DNA of 64,000 bases from Lentzea californiensis (GCF_024648825.1 NZ_JANBBE010000004.1:62001-126000); one strand, 5' to 3'. Counted from the first letter of the stretch, positions 19,575 to 27,686 are shown. Numbers and translations: made by a program. Notes: generated by a model from the letters alone, not told the origin.

Positions 19575-20536
19575 TGAAGAAGTTCTGGCCGTGGCTTCGC
19601 CTGGTGCTGGCGTTGGGCATCCTGGTGGCTCTGGGCGTGCGCCTGGGCACCGGGGCGTTCCTCGACGGACTGCGCGCGATCGACGCGTTCTCCGTGGCCG
19701 CCGCACTGGCGATCGGGCTCGTGACGACGGTGCTCAGCGCGGGTCGCTGGGTCCTCGTCGCGCGCCGCCTCGGCCTGCCGCTGACCCTGCGCACCGCGGT
19801 CAGCGACTACTACCGCGCCCAGCTCGTCAACGCCGTGCTGCCCGCGGGTGTGCTCGGCGACGTGCACCGCGCGGTCAACCACGGCCGTGAGTCGGGCGAC
19901 GTCGGACGGGGCGTGCGCGCCGTGTTCTTCGAGCGCTTCGCCGGGCAGGTCGTGCTCATCGGGATCGGGCTCGCGGTGCTGCTCACGCACCCCGCGCCCG
20001 GCCTCGACCTCGCACCCAACGGCACCGCGGTCGCGCTGGTCCTCGCCGGGCTGGCCGTCCTCACCGCCGTCGGCTGGCACGTCCGGCCGGTGCGCAGGGC
20101 GCTGGTCAACACCCTGGCGGACGGCATCAGGCTGCTGTCGTTGCGGACCTGGCCCGCCGTCATCGGGCTGTCGGCCGCCACGGTCGCGGGCTACGTGGCG
20201 ATGTTCCTGGTGGCCGCCCGCGCCGCCGGGTCGGACGCGACGGTCACCCAGCTCGCGCCGGTGGTCGTGCTGGCGCTGCTGATCATGGCGATCCCGGTCA
20301 ACATCGGCGGGTTCGGCCCGCGCGAGGCGTTCCTCGCGGTGGCGTTCGGTGCCGCCGGTCTGGGCGCCGCGCAGGGCTTCACCACGGGCATCGTCTACGG
20401 CGTGCTGGCGCTCATCGCCGCACTGCCCGGCGCGGTCGTGCTGTTCCTGTCACGCCGTGCCAAGACCGAAGAGGTCGAGGTAGTGGCGGAAGGACTCGGC
20501 CAGCCCCGTGAGCAGGAGCTCGCCCTTGCGCGCTGA
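19574..20536 (+). CDS. UPF0104/lysylphosphatidylglycerol-synthase-like membrane protein
   Basis: 320 residues with about eight hydrophobic helices. Family marks include DYYRAQLVNAVLPAGVLGDVHRAV after the second helix pair and AIPVNIGGFGPREAFLAVAFG near the C-terminus, the conserved G-G-x-G-x-R-E segment of LPG-synthase transmembrane/UPF0104 proteins. These act as lipid flippases or substrate-handling modules in the cytoplasmic membrane. It ends the four-gene plus-strand operon and overlaps the convergent creatininase gene by 87 bases. Role here: perhaps export or flipping of a lipid-linked product (inference). Confidence 0.82.
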   Translation: MKKFWPWLRLVLALGILVALGVRLGTGAFLDGLRAIDAFSVAAALAIGLVTTVLSAGRWVLVARRLGLPLTLRTAVSDYYRAQLVNAVLPAGVLGDVHRAVNHGRESGDVGRGVRAVFFERFAGQVVLIGIGLAVLLTHPAPGLDLAPNGTAVALVLAGLAVLTAVGWHVRPVRRALVNTLADGIRLLSLRTWPAVIGLSAATVAGYVAMFLVAARAAGSDATVTQLAPVVVLALLIMAIPVNIGGFGPREAFLAVAFGAAGLGAAQGFTTGIVYGVLALIAALPGAVVLFLSRRAKTEEVEVVAEGLGQPREQELALAR

Positions 20537-21157
20537 CGCGAGCGAGGGACGCCCGATGACGCCGGAGGACGTGTACGGCGCCAGACCCAGGGTGAGCATG
20601 TGCCGCCTGTCCTCCGCCAGGTGGTCGGAGGTCTCGTAGCCGGGCCGGATCAGATCGGGGTGCGCGTGCAGCAGGATCGAGGTCTCCAGCTCGCCCGCGT
20701 GCATGTCGCTGTACGCCGAGGTCTCGATGCCGGCCTTCTCCCGCGCGAACGCCCAGTCGTCGCGGCCGGGAAAGAGTGCCATTTTTTGGGCAGCCAGGCC
20801 CCCGCTCTCCTGCACGATGTTGGACAGCACGTAGTTGCCGCCGTGGCCGTTGACCAGCACGACGTTCGTGACACCGTTGCGCCGCAAGGACTCCGCGATG
20901 TCCGTGACTATTGAGATCAACGTGCGCGCGGAGACGCTGACGGTCCCCGGCCAGTCGGCGTGCTCCTGCGAGCACGAGAACTGGATCGGCGGCAGCAGGC
21001 GCACCGGGTACGTGGCCGCGATCTCCGACGCGATGGTCCACGCGATCACGGAATCGGTGGCCAGCGGCAGGTGCGGGCCGTGCTGCTCGGTGCTGCCGAC
21101 CGGGAGCACGGCCACGCTCCTGCCGCGGGCGTCGACCGTGGTGTCACTCGGAAACAT
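20450..21157 (-). CDS. Creatininase-family amidohydrolase (possible FAPy deformylase)
   Basis: 235 residues from ATG 21157, overlapping the dehydrogenase stop; a TTG at 21175 is also possible. Metal-ligand motifs are intact: E24, H26 and D35 in PVGSTEQHGPHLPLATD, then VNGHGGN and DMHAGELETS. The family includes creatininase, mycofactocin MftE and the archaeal deformylase ArfB, which hydrolyses the FAPy nucleotide made by GTP cyclohydrolase III. Because a predicted FAPy-forming enzyme lies 3 kb away, deformylation of FAPy is the leading hypothesis. Other amide substrates remain possible. Confidence 0.85.
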   Translation of the reverse strand: MFPSDTTVDARGRSVAVLPVGSTEQHGPHLPLATDSVIAWTIASEIAATYPVRLLPPIQFSCSQEHADWPGTVSVSARTLISIVTDIAESLRRNGVTNVVLVNGHGGNYVLSNIVQESGGLAAQKMALFPGRDDWAFAREKAGIETSAYSDMHAGELETSILLHAHPDLIRPGYETSDHLAEDRRHMLTLGLAPYTSSGVIGRPSLASARKGELLLTGLAESFRHYLDLFGLGTA

Positions 21158-22127
21158 GAGCCTGACCGTAGTCAATCCGGTGGCACAGCGCCGGAATCTC
21201 GCCGTCGGCCAGCTTCGGCATCACGTCCGGGAGTTCCTCGAACGCGCTGTGGCCGGTGATCAGCGCGTCGAACCTGTCGTCGGCCAGCAGGTCGAGCGCG
21301 ACCGCCATGCGTTCGGCGTAGGTGCGGTCGGGCCGGCCGACGGTGCCGACCTGGCTGCTGCGGATCGTCAACCGGCGCGAGTGGAAGAACTCGCCCAGCG
21401 GCACGGAGATCTTCCTGTCGCCGTACCAGCTCAGCTCGATCACGCGGCCCTCCGGCGCGAGCAGGCCGAGAGCCGTGGTGAGGCCGGGTTCGGTCGCACT
21501 GGCGTGGAAGACGAGGTCGCAGCCGTCGAGAGCGTTGCCCGGCAGGGCGAATCCCACGCCGAGCTGCCGGGCAACGGCTTCGCGGGCCGGATCAGCGTCC
21601 ACGAGCTCGACGCGGGCGCCGGGGAACGTGGCGAGCACCGCCGCGATGCTCGACCCGACCATGCCACCGCCGACCACCGCGATCCGGTCGCCGACCAGCG
21701 GACGCGCGTCCCACACGGCGTTGACCGCGGTCTCCACCGTGCCCGCGAGCACCGCCCGAGCAGCGGGAACGGCCTCCGGCACGAGCGTGACCGAGGCTTC
21801 CGGGACCACGTAACGAGTCTGATGTGGATAGAGGCAGAACACCGTGCGCCCGCGCAGGTTCGCCGGCCCGTGTTCGACGACGCCCACGTTGAGGTACCCG
21901 TACTTGACCGGCCACGGGAAGTCACCCTCCTGGAAGGGGGCCCGCATCACCGCACGCTGGTTCTCCGGCACGCCACCGCGGAACACGAGGGTCTCCGTGC
22001 CGCGGCTGACACCCGAGAACAGCGTGCGCACCTCGACCTCACCCGGACCGGGCTCGGCCAGTGTGACCTGCCGAACTTCACCTTTTCCGGATTCGTTGAG
22101 CCAAAAGGCACTCGCCGTACGTGTCAC
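21144..22127 (-). CDS. Zinc-type medium-chain alcohol dehydrogenase homologue
   Basis: 327 residues, GTG at 22127 behind a clear GGAGG. N-terminal half: GPGEVEVRTLFSGVSRGTETLVF and YGYLNVGVVE. Rossmann half: IAVVGGGMVGSSIAAVLATFPGARVELVDAD. It resembles the subgroup annotated as bacteriochlorophyllide-type dehydrogenases; the catalytic Cys of classical zinc ADH is replaced (FSGVSRGTE). It overlaps the creatininase gene, so both act in one transcript, probably oxidising or reducing a hydroxyl on the shared intermediate. Substrate unknown. Confidence 0.85.
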   Translation of the reverse strand: MTRTASAFWLNESGKGEVRQVTLAEPGPGEVEVRTLFSGVSRGTETLVFRGGVPENQRAVMRAPFQEGDFPWPVKYGYLNVGVVEHGPANLRGRTVFCLYPHQTRYVVPEASVTLVPEAVPAARAVLAGTVETAVNAVWDARPLVGDRIAVVGGGMVGSSIAAVLATFPGARVELVDADPAREAVARQLGVGFALPGNALDGCDLVFHASATEPGLTTALGLLAPEGRVIELSWYGDRKISVPLGEFFHSRRLTIRSSQVGTVGRPDRTYAERMAVALDLLADDRFDALITGHSAFEELPDVMPKLADGEIPALCHRIDYGQAHVSE

Positions 22128-22168
22128 TCACAACACCTCCGCCGCACGAAGTTCGTTAGGGGCACCTG

Positions 22169-22903
22169 ATGATCACACTTCAGCACACCAGGACCGCACC
22201 CGTCCTGCGGGAGCCTGCCATCTGGGCGGTGCTCCAGGTCCTCGCGCTGGGCGTGGCCGGTGCCACCACCGGTCTCGGCCCGCTGGGCTGGGCCGCCGGT
22301 CTGGCCTACGGGTTCGCCACGTGGGCGTTCCTGGGCTACGGCATGCAACGGCACCGCACCTCGGCTTTGGGCCCCGCTGACCGCGTCACGCTGGCGCGCG
22401 GCCTGATGGTCGGCGCGGTGACCGCCCTCGTCGCGGACCGTGCCGGGCAGGACGTCCCGGTCGCGCTGGTCGTGACGCTGGCCGCCGTCGCGCTGTCACT
22501 CGACTGGGTGGACGGCCAGGTCGCTCGCCGCACCGGCACCTCGACCGCGCTGGGCGCCCGGTTCGACATGGAGGTCGACGCGTTCCTGATCCTGGTGCTC
22601 AGCGCGTACGTGGCCGTGCACATGGGGCCGTGGGTGCTCGCGATCGGCCTCATGCGGTACGTGTTCGTGGCCGCTTCCTGGCGTCTCCGCTGGATGAACG
22701 CGCCGCTGCCGGGAAGCTACGCCCGCAAGGTCGTGGCCGCGGTCCAAGGGATCTTCCTCGTCGTGGCGGCATCCGGCCTGCTGCCGTTCGCGGGCGTCCT
22801 CGTCGGTCTCGCCCTGGCATCGCTCGTGTGGTCGTTCGGTCGCGATGTGCTCTGGCTGTGGAACAACGCGGCCGTTTCGGTGCGAGAATCCCGCCATGCC
22901 TGA
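22169..22903 (+). CDS. CDP-alcohol phosphatidyltransferase-family membrane protein
   Basis: 244 residues with about six helices. The diagnostic CDP-alcohol phosphotransferase motif D-x2-D-G-x2-A-R-x8-G-x3-D-x3-D is complete (DWVDGQVARR, then ALGARFDMEVD). Enzymes of this family join a CDP-linked diacylglycerol or polyol to an alcohol acceptor in the membrane. It is divergent from the dehydrogenase (41-base gap) and overlaps the DoxX-like gene by 8 bases. It suggests that a phospholipid-like or phosphodiester-linked product is formed in this region. Confidence 0.9.
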   Translation: MITLQHTRTAPVLREPAIWAVLQVLALGVAGATTGLGPLGWAAGLAYGFATWAFLGYGMQRHRTSALGPADRVTLARGLMVGAVTALVADRAGQDVPVALVVTLAAVALSLDWVDGQVARRTGTSTALGARFDMEVDAFLILVLSAYVAVHMGPWVLAIGLMRYVFVAASWRLRWMNAPLPGSYARKVVAAVQGIFLVVAASGLLPFAGVLVGLALASLVWSFGRDVLWLWNNAAVSVRESRHA

Positions 22904-23297
22904 GCAGACCTCAACAGCGGCGAAGATCGGCAACATCGTCGTCTGGATCCTGCAGATCGTGCTCGCCGTGCAGTTCGTGATGAACGGCTACGCGCTGTTC
23001 ACCGACGCGTTCGTCGCCAAGTTCGACGACATCGGCTTCGGTCAGTGGTTCCGCTACTTCACCGGTGTGCTGGAGATCGCCACCGCGATCGGCCTGCTGA
23101 TCCCGCGCATCTGCGGCCTCGCGGCGCTGGGTCTCGCCGGCATCATGGCCGGCGCGGCGCTGACCGAGCTGACGCTGGTGACCAACGGCGGCTTCGACGA
23201 CGCGATGATGCCGCTGATCTTCATGGTGTGGGCGCTGGTGATCGCGGTCTACCGCCGCGAACAGATCTTCGGCGTGCTCAAGCTCGTTCGGAAGTGA
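22896..23297 (+). CDS. DoxX-like four-helix membrane protein
   Basis: 133 residues from ATG 22896. Four hydrophobic helices with ILQIVLAVQFVMNGYALF at the start, FTGVLEIATAIGLLIPRICGLAALGLAGIMAGAA in the middle, and a basic end (YRREQIFGVLKLVRK). This is the DoxX/DoxX-like layout; members are membrane partners of oxidoreductases in some systems. Translationally overlapped with the CDP-alcohol transferase; 20-base convergent overlap with the reductase gene. Confidence 0.8.
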   Translation: MPEQTSTAAKIGNIVVWILQIVLAVQFVMNGYALFTDAFVAKFDDIGFGQWFRYFTGVLEIATAIGLLIPRICGLAALGLAGIMAGAALTELTLVTNGGFDDAMMPLIFMVWALVIAVYRREQIFGVLKLVRK

Positions 23298-23940
23298 CTT
23301 TCGGGAAGTAGCGGAGCACCGCGACGTCCCCGACTTTCGTGACGTCCTCGAGGTGGAATCGGCGTGCCGGTCCACCGGGGAATTCGGCGGGATTCACGAA
23401 ACGCGGGGCCGTCGCCTGTCCGATCAGCATCGGTGCCACCGCCACCCGGATCTCGTCGGCCAGTCCGGCTTCGAGGAACGCCGTGTGAATGCTCGTGCCA
23501 CCTTCGACCATGAGTTTTCTCACGCCCCGCGCGCCGAGATCGTCGAGAATCTCCGAGAATTCAGTGAAGGTCTTCGTCTCGGTGAGGTGGCCGACCGTGG
23601 TCTCCGGGGTGCGCGAGTACACCAGGCTGGCGCCACCGCAATGCCAGAACCGCAGGTCAGGATCCAGATCTCCGCTTCTGGTGACGGTGATGCGCAACGG
23701 GTACTCCGGTTTGCCGTCCGCTATTCGCGCCGCGCGCCGCTCGTCGCTGTAGACGAGCAGTCGTGCGTTGTCACGGCGCAACGTCTCGGCTCCCGCCAGA
23801 ATCGCGTCCGACTCCGCGCGCATCCGGTCGACGTGGTCGAAGTCCTCGGCGTTCGAAAGAGGAAACCTCTCGGTGCCGCGGTCGTCGATGTGGCCGTCGA
23901 GGCTGACGGCGACGCTGAGCAGAACGTGCGGGCGGGTCAC
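23278..23940 (-). CDS. RibD C-terminal-domain (pyrimidine reductase/DHFR-like) enzyme
   Basis: 220 residues from GTG 23940, chosen where the family's first strand begins (RPHVLLSVAVSLDGHIDD). NADPH-fold marks: AILAGAETLRRDNARLLVY and GVRKLMVEGGTSIHTAFLEAGLADEIRVAVAP. Stand-alone RibD-C proteins reduce the ribosyl side chain of aminopyrimidine phosphates, as yeast Rib7 and archaeal ArfC do. With the FAPy-forming and creatininase-type genes nearby, it would fit the third step of an archaeal-like sequence. It may instead belong to the broad DHFR-like group of unknown substrate. Confidence 0.85.
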   Translation of the reverse strand: MTRPHVLLSVAVSLDGHIDDRGTERFPLSNAEDFDHVDRMRAESDAILAGAETLRRDNARLLVYSDERRAARIADGKPEYPLRITVTRSGDLDPDLRFWHCGGASLVYSRTPETTVGHLTETKTFTEFSEILDDLGARGVRKLMVEGGTSIHTAFLEAGLADEIRVAVAPMLIGQATAPRFVNPAEFPGGPARRFHLEDVTKVGDVAVLRYFPKVTSERA

Positions 23941-24019
23941 GAAGCCGATCGTAGAGCAGGTGAACCGTTCGCGGGCCTTGCCGCGTTTTACCTCATAGGG
24001 TCTGGAAAGGGGTTTCTCG

Positions 24020-25600
24020 GTGAAGATGTTGCTGCGGCGAACGGTCACGGTGCTGGCGGGGCTGTTCGTGTTGTTCGTGCTCATCGCACCGAGCGACCTG
24101 GAGAAGTTCTCCTTCGAGGCGTTCCTGCGGGTGCCGCTCGAAGGCCTCGTCGGCGTGCTCGTGCTGGTGCTGCTGCCGGACCGGTTCCGCAAGCCCGCCG
24201 CGATCGCCGGCGGTGTCGCGCTGGGTCTGTTCACGGTCGTGAAGATCATGGACATCGGCTTCGACATGGTGCTGTACCGGCCGTTCGACCTCGTGCTGGA
24301 CTGGCCGTTGCTGGTGCCCGCCATCGACTTCGTGGACGTGACTTTCGGCCGCTTCGCCTCCGTTCTCGCCGTGGGGCTCGCGGTCGCGCTGGTCGCCGGG
24401 ATCGTGTTCGTCGCGGCGGTGTCCGTGCAGCGCCTCGGTTCTGTCGCCGCCGGACGGCGTCCCGTCGCGATCCGGGCCGTGACCGCGGCGGTCGTGGTGT
24501 GCGTTTCTCTTGCCGTGCCAGGGGTTCCGGTCTACTCCGACGCCGCCGCGACGGCGCTGGTCGACCACGCGCGGCGCGTCCAGGCCGGCCTGAACGACCG
24601 GGAGGTGTTCGCGGCGGAGGCCTCGGTCGACGCGTTCCGCGACCGCCCCGGACTGTTGTCCGCGTTGCAGGGCAAGGACGTCGTCTTCACGTTCGTGGAG
24701 AGCTACGGCAAGTCGGCGCTGGACATGCCGGACGTCGCCGCGAAGCTGGCCCAGGGCAACGACCGGCTGAAGGCGGCCGGGTACTCGTCCCGCTCGGCGT
24801 ACCTGACCTCGCCGACCGCCGGCGGTGGCAGCTGGATGGCGCAGGCGACGTTGCTGTCCGGGCTGTGGATCGACAACCAGCAGCGGTACCGCAACCTCGT
24901 GGCCTCCGACCGGCTGACGCTGCCGCGTGCGTTCCGCGAGTCGTCGTGGCGTTCGGTCGGTGTCGTCCCCGGCATCACTCAGGCGTGGCCGGAAGGCGAC
25001 TTCTTCCACTACGACAAGATCTACGCCGCCCAGGACCTCGGCTACCGGGGTCCGCGGTTCGGTTACGCGACAACCCCCGACCAGTTCACCTTGGAGTCGT
25101 TCCAACGCAACGAGCGCGCGAAGGCCCACGGTCCGGTGATGGCGGCGATCCCGATGGTGTCCTCGCACGCGCCGTGGTCACCGACGCCGGACTCCGTGGA
25201 CTGGGACGAGCTGGGCGACGGCTCGATCTACTCGACGATGCCCGCCTCGAACGACCCACCGGAGTCGATCTTCGGCCGCGACCCGGCGGCCGTGCGCGCC
25301 GACTACGCGCACTCCATCTCGTACTCGCTGGAGTCCGTGCTCTCGTACATCGAGAAGTACGGCGACGAGAACCTGGTGATGGTGTTCCTCGGCGACCACC
25401 AGCCCGCGCAGATGGTGACCGGCGAGGGAGCGTCGCGGGACGTGCCGATCACCATCGTCGCCAAGGACCCGGCCGTGATGGCCGAGGTCGGGGCCTGGAG
25501 GTGGGACGACGGGATCAAGCCGGGAGGGTCGGCCCCGGTGTCGCGGATGAGCGACTTCCGGGACCAGTTCCTCTCGACCTTCTCGCCGCCGAACGCCTAG
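24020..25600 (+). CDS. Membrane sulfatase/LTA-synthase-like phosphotransferase
   Basis: 526 residues, GTG 24020 or ATG 24026 after GAAAGGGG. Four or five N-terminal helices lead into an alkaline-phosphatase-fold ectodomain: VVFTFVESYGKSAL (metal Glu), SPTAGGGSWMAQATLLSGL (nucleophile Thr/Ser region), VSSHAPW and VFLGDHQPAQM (metal Asp-His). LTA-synthase-like enzymes transfer glycerol- or ethanolamine-phosphate groups on the outer membrane face; sulfatases share the fold. It follows the divergent reductase and closes the gene set, possibly attaching or releasing a phosphodiester-linked group. Confidence 0.82.
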   Translation: MKMLLRRTVTVLAGLFVLFVLIAPSDLEKFSFEAFLRVPLEGLVGVLVLVLLPDRFRKPAAIAGGVALGLFTVVKIMDIGFDMVLYRPFDLVLDWPLLVPAIDFVDVTFGRFASVLAVGLAVALVAGIVFVAAVSVQRLGSVAAGRRPVAIRAVTAAVVVCVSLAVPGVPVYSDAAATALVDHARRVQAGLNDREVFAAEASVDAFRDRPGLLSALQGKDVVFTFVESYGKSALDMPDVAAKLAQGNDRLKAAGYSSRSAYLTSPTAGGGSWMAQATLLSGLWIDNQQRYRNLVASDRLTLPRAFRESSWRSVGVVPGITQAWPEGDFFHYDKIYAAQDLGYRGPRFGYATTPDQFTLESFQRNERAKAHGPVMAAIPMVSSHAPWSPTPDSVDWDELGDGSIYSTMPASNDPPESIFGRDPAAVRADYAHSISYSLESVLSYIEKYGDENLVMVFLGDHQPAQMVTGEGASRDVPITIVAKDPAVMAEVGAWRWDDGIKPGGSAPVSRMSDFRDQFLSTFSPPNA

Positions 25601-26115
25601 CCCATGGTCTTCTGACCGTCGATCGTCTCGCGGATGATGTCCGCGTGGCCCGCGTGCTGCGAGGTCTCCGCGACGATGTGCACGAGCACCCGCCGAGCCG
25701 ACCACGCTTTGCCCTCGGGGAACCACGGGGCGGACGGCAGCGGGTGCGAGAGGTCCATGTCGACCGTCTCGACCAGCTTGTCGGTGTGGGCCGCGATCTC
25801 GTTGTAGTGGGCGATGATGCTCTCCAGCGTCTCGCCCGGCTGCATCCGGAAGTTCGCCTCGCGGTCCTCGTAGTCCGTCGACTCGGGGTCGGACTCCATC
25901 GCCGACGTGCCCTCCTCGATGAACTTGACCCAGCTCTCCTCGACCGACGCGACGTGCTTGATCAGGCCGCCGATGCTCAGGGCACTGGCCGTCGGGCTCG
26001 ACGCGGCCTGCTCGTCGCTCAGACCCTGCGCGGTGAAGGTCAGGAACCAGCGGTGCTGCTGCAGGGTCTCGAGGAAGTCCGCGCGCTCGCCGGTGAGGAT
26101 CTCGGTGGTGGTCAT
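25597..26115 (-). CDS. DinB-like (DUF664) four-helix metalloprotein
   Basis: 172 residues, ATG at 26115. It has the DinB layout: N-terminal helix, first metal His in LIKHVASVEESW, and the C-terminal pair HIVAETSQHAGHADIIRE. Members are mono-metal proteins, some being thiol (mycothiol or bacillithiol) transferases. Actinobacteria use mycothiol, so a mycothiol-dependent transferase is plausible but not shown. A second, different DinB-like gene starts at 27687. Confidence 0.85.
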   Translation of the reverse strand: MTTTEILTGERADFLETLQQHRWFLTFTAQGLSDEQAASSPTASALSIGGLIKHVASVEESWVKFIEEGTSAMESDPESTDYEDREANFRMQPGETLESIIAHYNEIAAHTDKLVETVDMDLSHPLPSAPWFPEGKAWSARRVLVHIVAETSQHAGHADIIRETIDGQKTMG

Positions 26116-26154
26116 CGCTTCTGTCCTTCGCTCGTTTGTCCCGACATGAAGGAC

Positions 26155-26188
26155 TCTAGGACCACTTGAGGTCAGCTTGTGTCCTAGA
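26155..26188. promoter_or_regulatory. Inverted repeat TCTAGGAC...GTCCTAGA upstream of DinB-like gene
   Basis: Perfect 8-bp arms at 26155-26162 and 26181-26188 with an 18-base spacer, 39-73 bases upstream of the DinB-like start. The spacing suits an operator or two regulator half-sites over a promoter. The remainder of the gap to the next gene (26189-26275) holds only a short repeat of TCGAGCGA. Confidence 0.3.
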
Positions 26189-26275
26189 CGAACGGCCGCT
26201 CAAGCGAAACTCGAGCGACATTCGAGCGATCTCGCGTTGACCTGGTGTCACCCTCCGTGAGTCAGCCGAAAGTGC

Positions 26276-26470
26276 CTACTCGTCGAGGTAACCGTCGCCT
26301 GGACGGTCGACGCGGCCGCCACCTTCCTCGGTCTCCTCGACGTGCATGGCGGTCTCCTCGGGCGAGGTGACGTACTCGCCACCGCCCGCCTCCGTAGCGA
26401 CCGCGTCCGGTTCCTCGTCGACGGGCTCGCCGCCACCCTCGGGCGTGGTGAACTGCTGGTGTTCGGTCAT
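26276..26470 (-). CDS. Small acidic protein, function unknown
   Basis: 64 residues from ATG 26470. Very rich in Glu, Asp and Gly (for example HVEETEEGGG), no membrane segment or signal peptide, and probably disordered. Short acidic proteins of this kind are common in Pseudonocardiales, and a similar one occurs at 50119. No function can be assigned. Confidence 0.45.
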   Translation of the reverse strand: MTEHQQFTTPEGGGEPVDEEPDAVATEAGGGEYVTSPEETAMHVEETEEGGGRVDRPGDGYLDE

Positions 26471-26506
26471 GCACTCGTGGTTTCCGGCGAACCGGACGCG
26501 CAAACG

Positions 26507-26902
26507 TCAGCAGTGCGGGGTCGGAGCCCCGTCCGGGCCGCCGCTGCGGAGAGTGACGAGGTTCGCCCCGGTCAGCCCCAGCACGGCCTGGGCCGTCGCG
26601 CGGGTGGCAAGGGCGAACAGGGCGTAGGAGTGGGTGAAGGCGTTCGAGAAGCCAGGCGATGGCGCGGTCCGCGTAGTCGTCGGCGTTGCGGGCCCCCGCG
26701 AAGGCGAAGATCGCGTCGATGGTCAGGCCCTGGTCCGGGTCTTCACGCCACCGAACTCGGTCTCCAGGCGCTCGCCGTCGGCCATCTGCCTCGCGAGCCA
26801 CCCGGCCGCGGCGTCAACGCGATGGGCGGAGCCGGCCGAAGCGGGCACCGCGGTGGTCACCAGGGAGGCGCCGAGCAGGACGGCGGTGATCAGTTTCCGC
26901 AC
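26507..26902 (-). pseudogene. Decayed secreted protein (prenyltransferase/squalene-repeat-like)
   Basis: A signal peptide starts at GTG 26902 (RKLITAVLLGASLVTTAVPASAG), followed by AAGWLARQMADGERLETEFGGV; the frame then stops at 26723. A second minus-strand frame continues as PDQGLTIDAIFAFAGARNA and ADRAIAWL. A third, from about 26640, reads GFSNAFTHSYALFALATRAT and ends ...TPHC at 26507. The pieces join as N- and C-terminal parts of a secreted alpha/alpha-repeat protein, with a large internal deletion and two frame changes. Sequencing error alone would not explain the missing middle. Confidence 0.5.
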
Positions 26903-26959
26903 GTTCCCGACCTTCTCATTCCGTGCGTCGAGGCCATCAGGTTTTGCCAGACTCGTGGC

Positions 26960-27676
26960 ATGCGTCTCGCCCTGTCCCTGCTCCTGGTGCTGACCGCGTG
27001 CTCCGCGACGCCCGCCGACCCGGTGGCACTGCTCGACGGCTGGCGGGACGTGATCGGGGAGCAGAAGTCGGTACGGCTCGACGTCAAGATCGACGTCGAG
27101 GGCAAGGACCCGCGCAAGCAGGCCTACGCCGGTGTGGTGCATTTCAACGGGATGGGGGGCACGCCGCAGCGGGACGTGACCGCGCACATCGAGAACAGGT
27201 ACCGCACCACCGACTACCGCTCGGTGAGCGTGCAGCACGACGACTACCTCAGCCACAGCGATCTCACCCTGCCGCCCGGCAAGGCGTTCTCCGGCATGGG
27301 GCTCAACGACGCGCCGTGGGTGGGACCGCTCTCGGTGGAGTTGTCGCTGGCCCGGCAACAATACGAACCCGACGCCGTGTTCACCGGGATCGACCGCAAG
27401 ACCGTCCGGCTCGTCGAGCACGACGGCGACCGGTACGTGTTCGCCGCGGGTGGCGTGCCGCATTCCGGTGGCTACACGAAAGGCGACGTGCGGCTCGTCG
27501 TCGAGGTGGACGACGAGGACCGGGTGGTCCGGGCCGAGCGCAGCACGCCGTCCGTCGACGGGCAGACCGAGCGGCTCACCGCCGTGTACAGCCAGTGGGG
27601 CACCGCGCCGGACGTGCTGCGGCCGCCGCAGGAGGTCGTGGCGAAACCGAAGGACGTTGCCGCCCAACGGCGTTAG
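26960..27676 (+). CDS. Secreted lipoprotein of LolA/LppX-like type
   Basis: 238 residues. Short lipoprotein signal with lipobox L-T-A-C at residue 14 (ALSLLLVLTACS). The remaining domain is beta-rich with repeated paired strands, for example SVRLDVKIDVEG, YRSVSVQHDDYLSH and VRLVVEVDDEDRVVRAERS. This is the pattern of actinobacterial LprG/LppX-like or LolA-fold lipoproteins that carry lipids, but direct motif support is weak. It stands 10 bases before the second DinB-like gene. Confidence 0.6.
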   Translation: MRLALSLLLVLTACSATPADPVALLDGWRDVIGEQKSVRLDVKIDVEGKDPRKQAYAGVVHFNGMGGTPQRDVTAHIENRYRTTDYRSVSVQHDDYLSHSDLTLPPGKAFSGMGLNDAPWVGPLSVELSLARQQYEPDAVFTGIDRKTVRLVEHDGDRYVFAAGGVPHSGGYTKGDVRLVVEVDDEDRVVRAERSTPSVDGQTERLTAVYSQWGTAPDVLRPPQEVVAKPKDVAAQRR

Positions 27677-27686
27677 GGTCGGTGGC

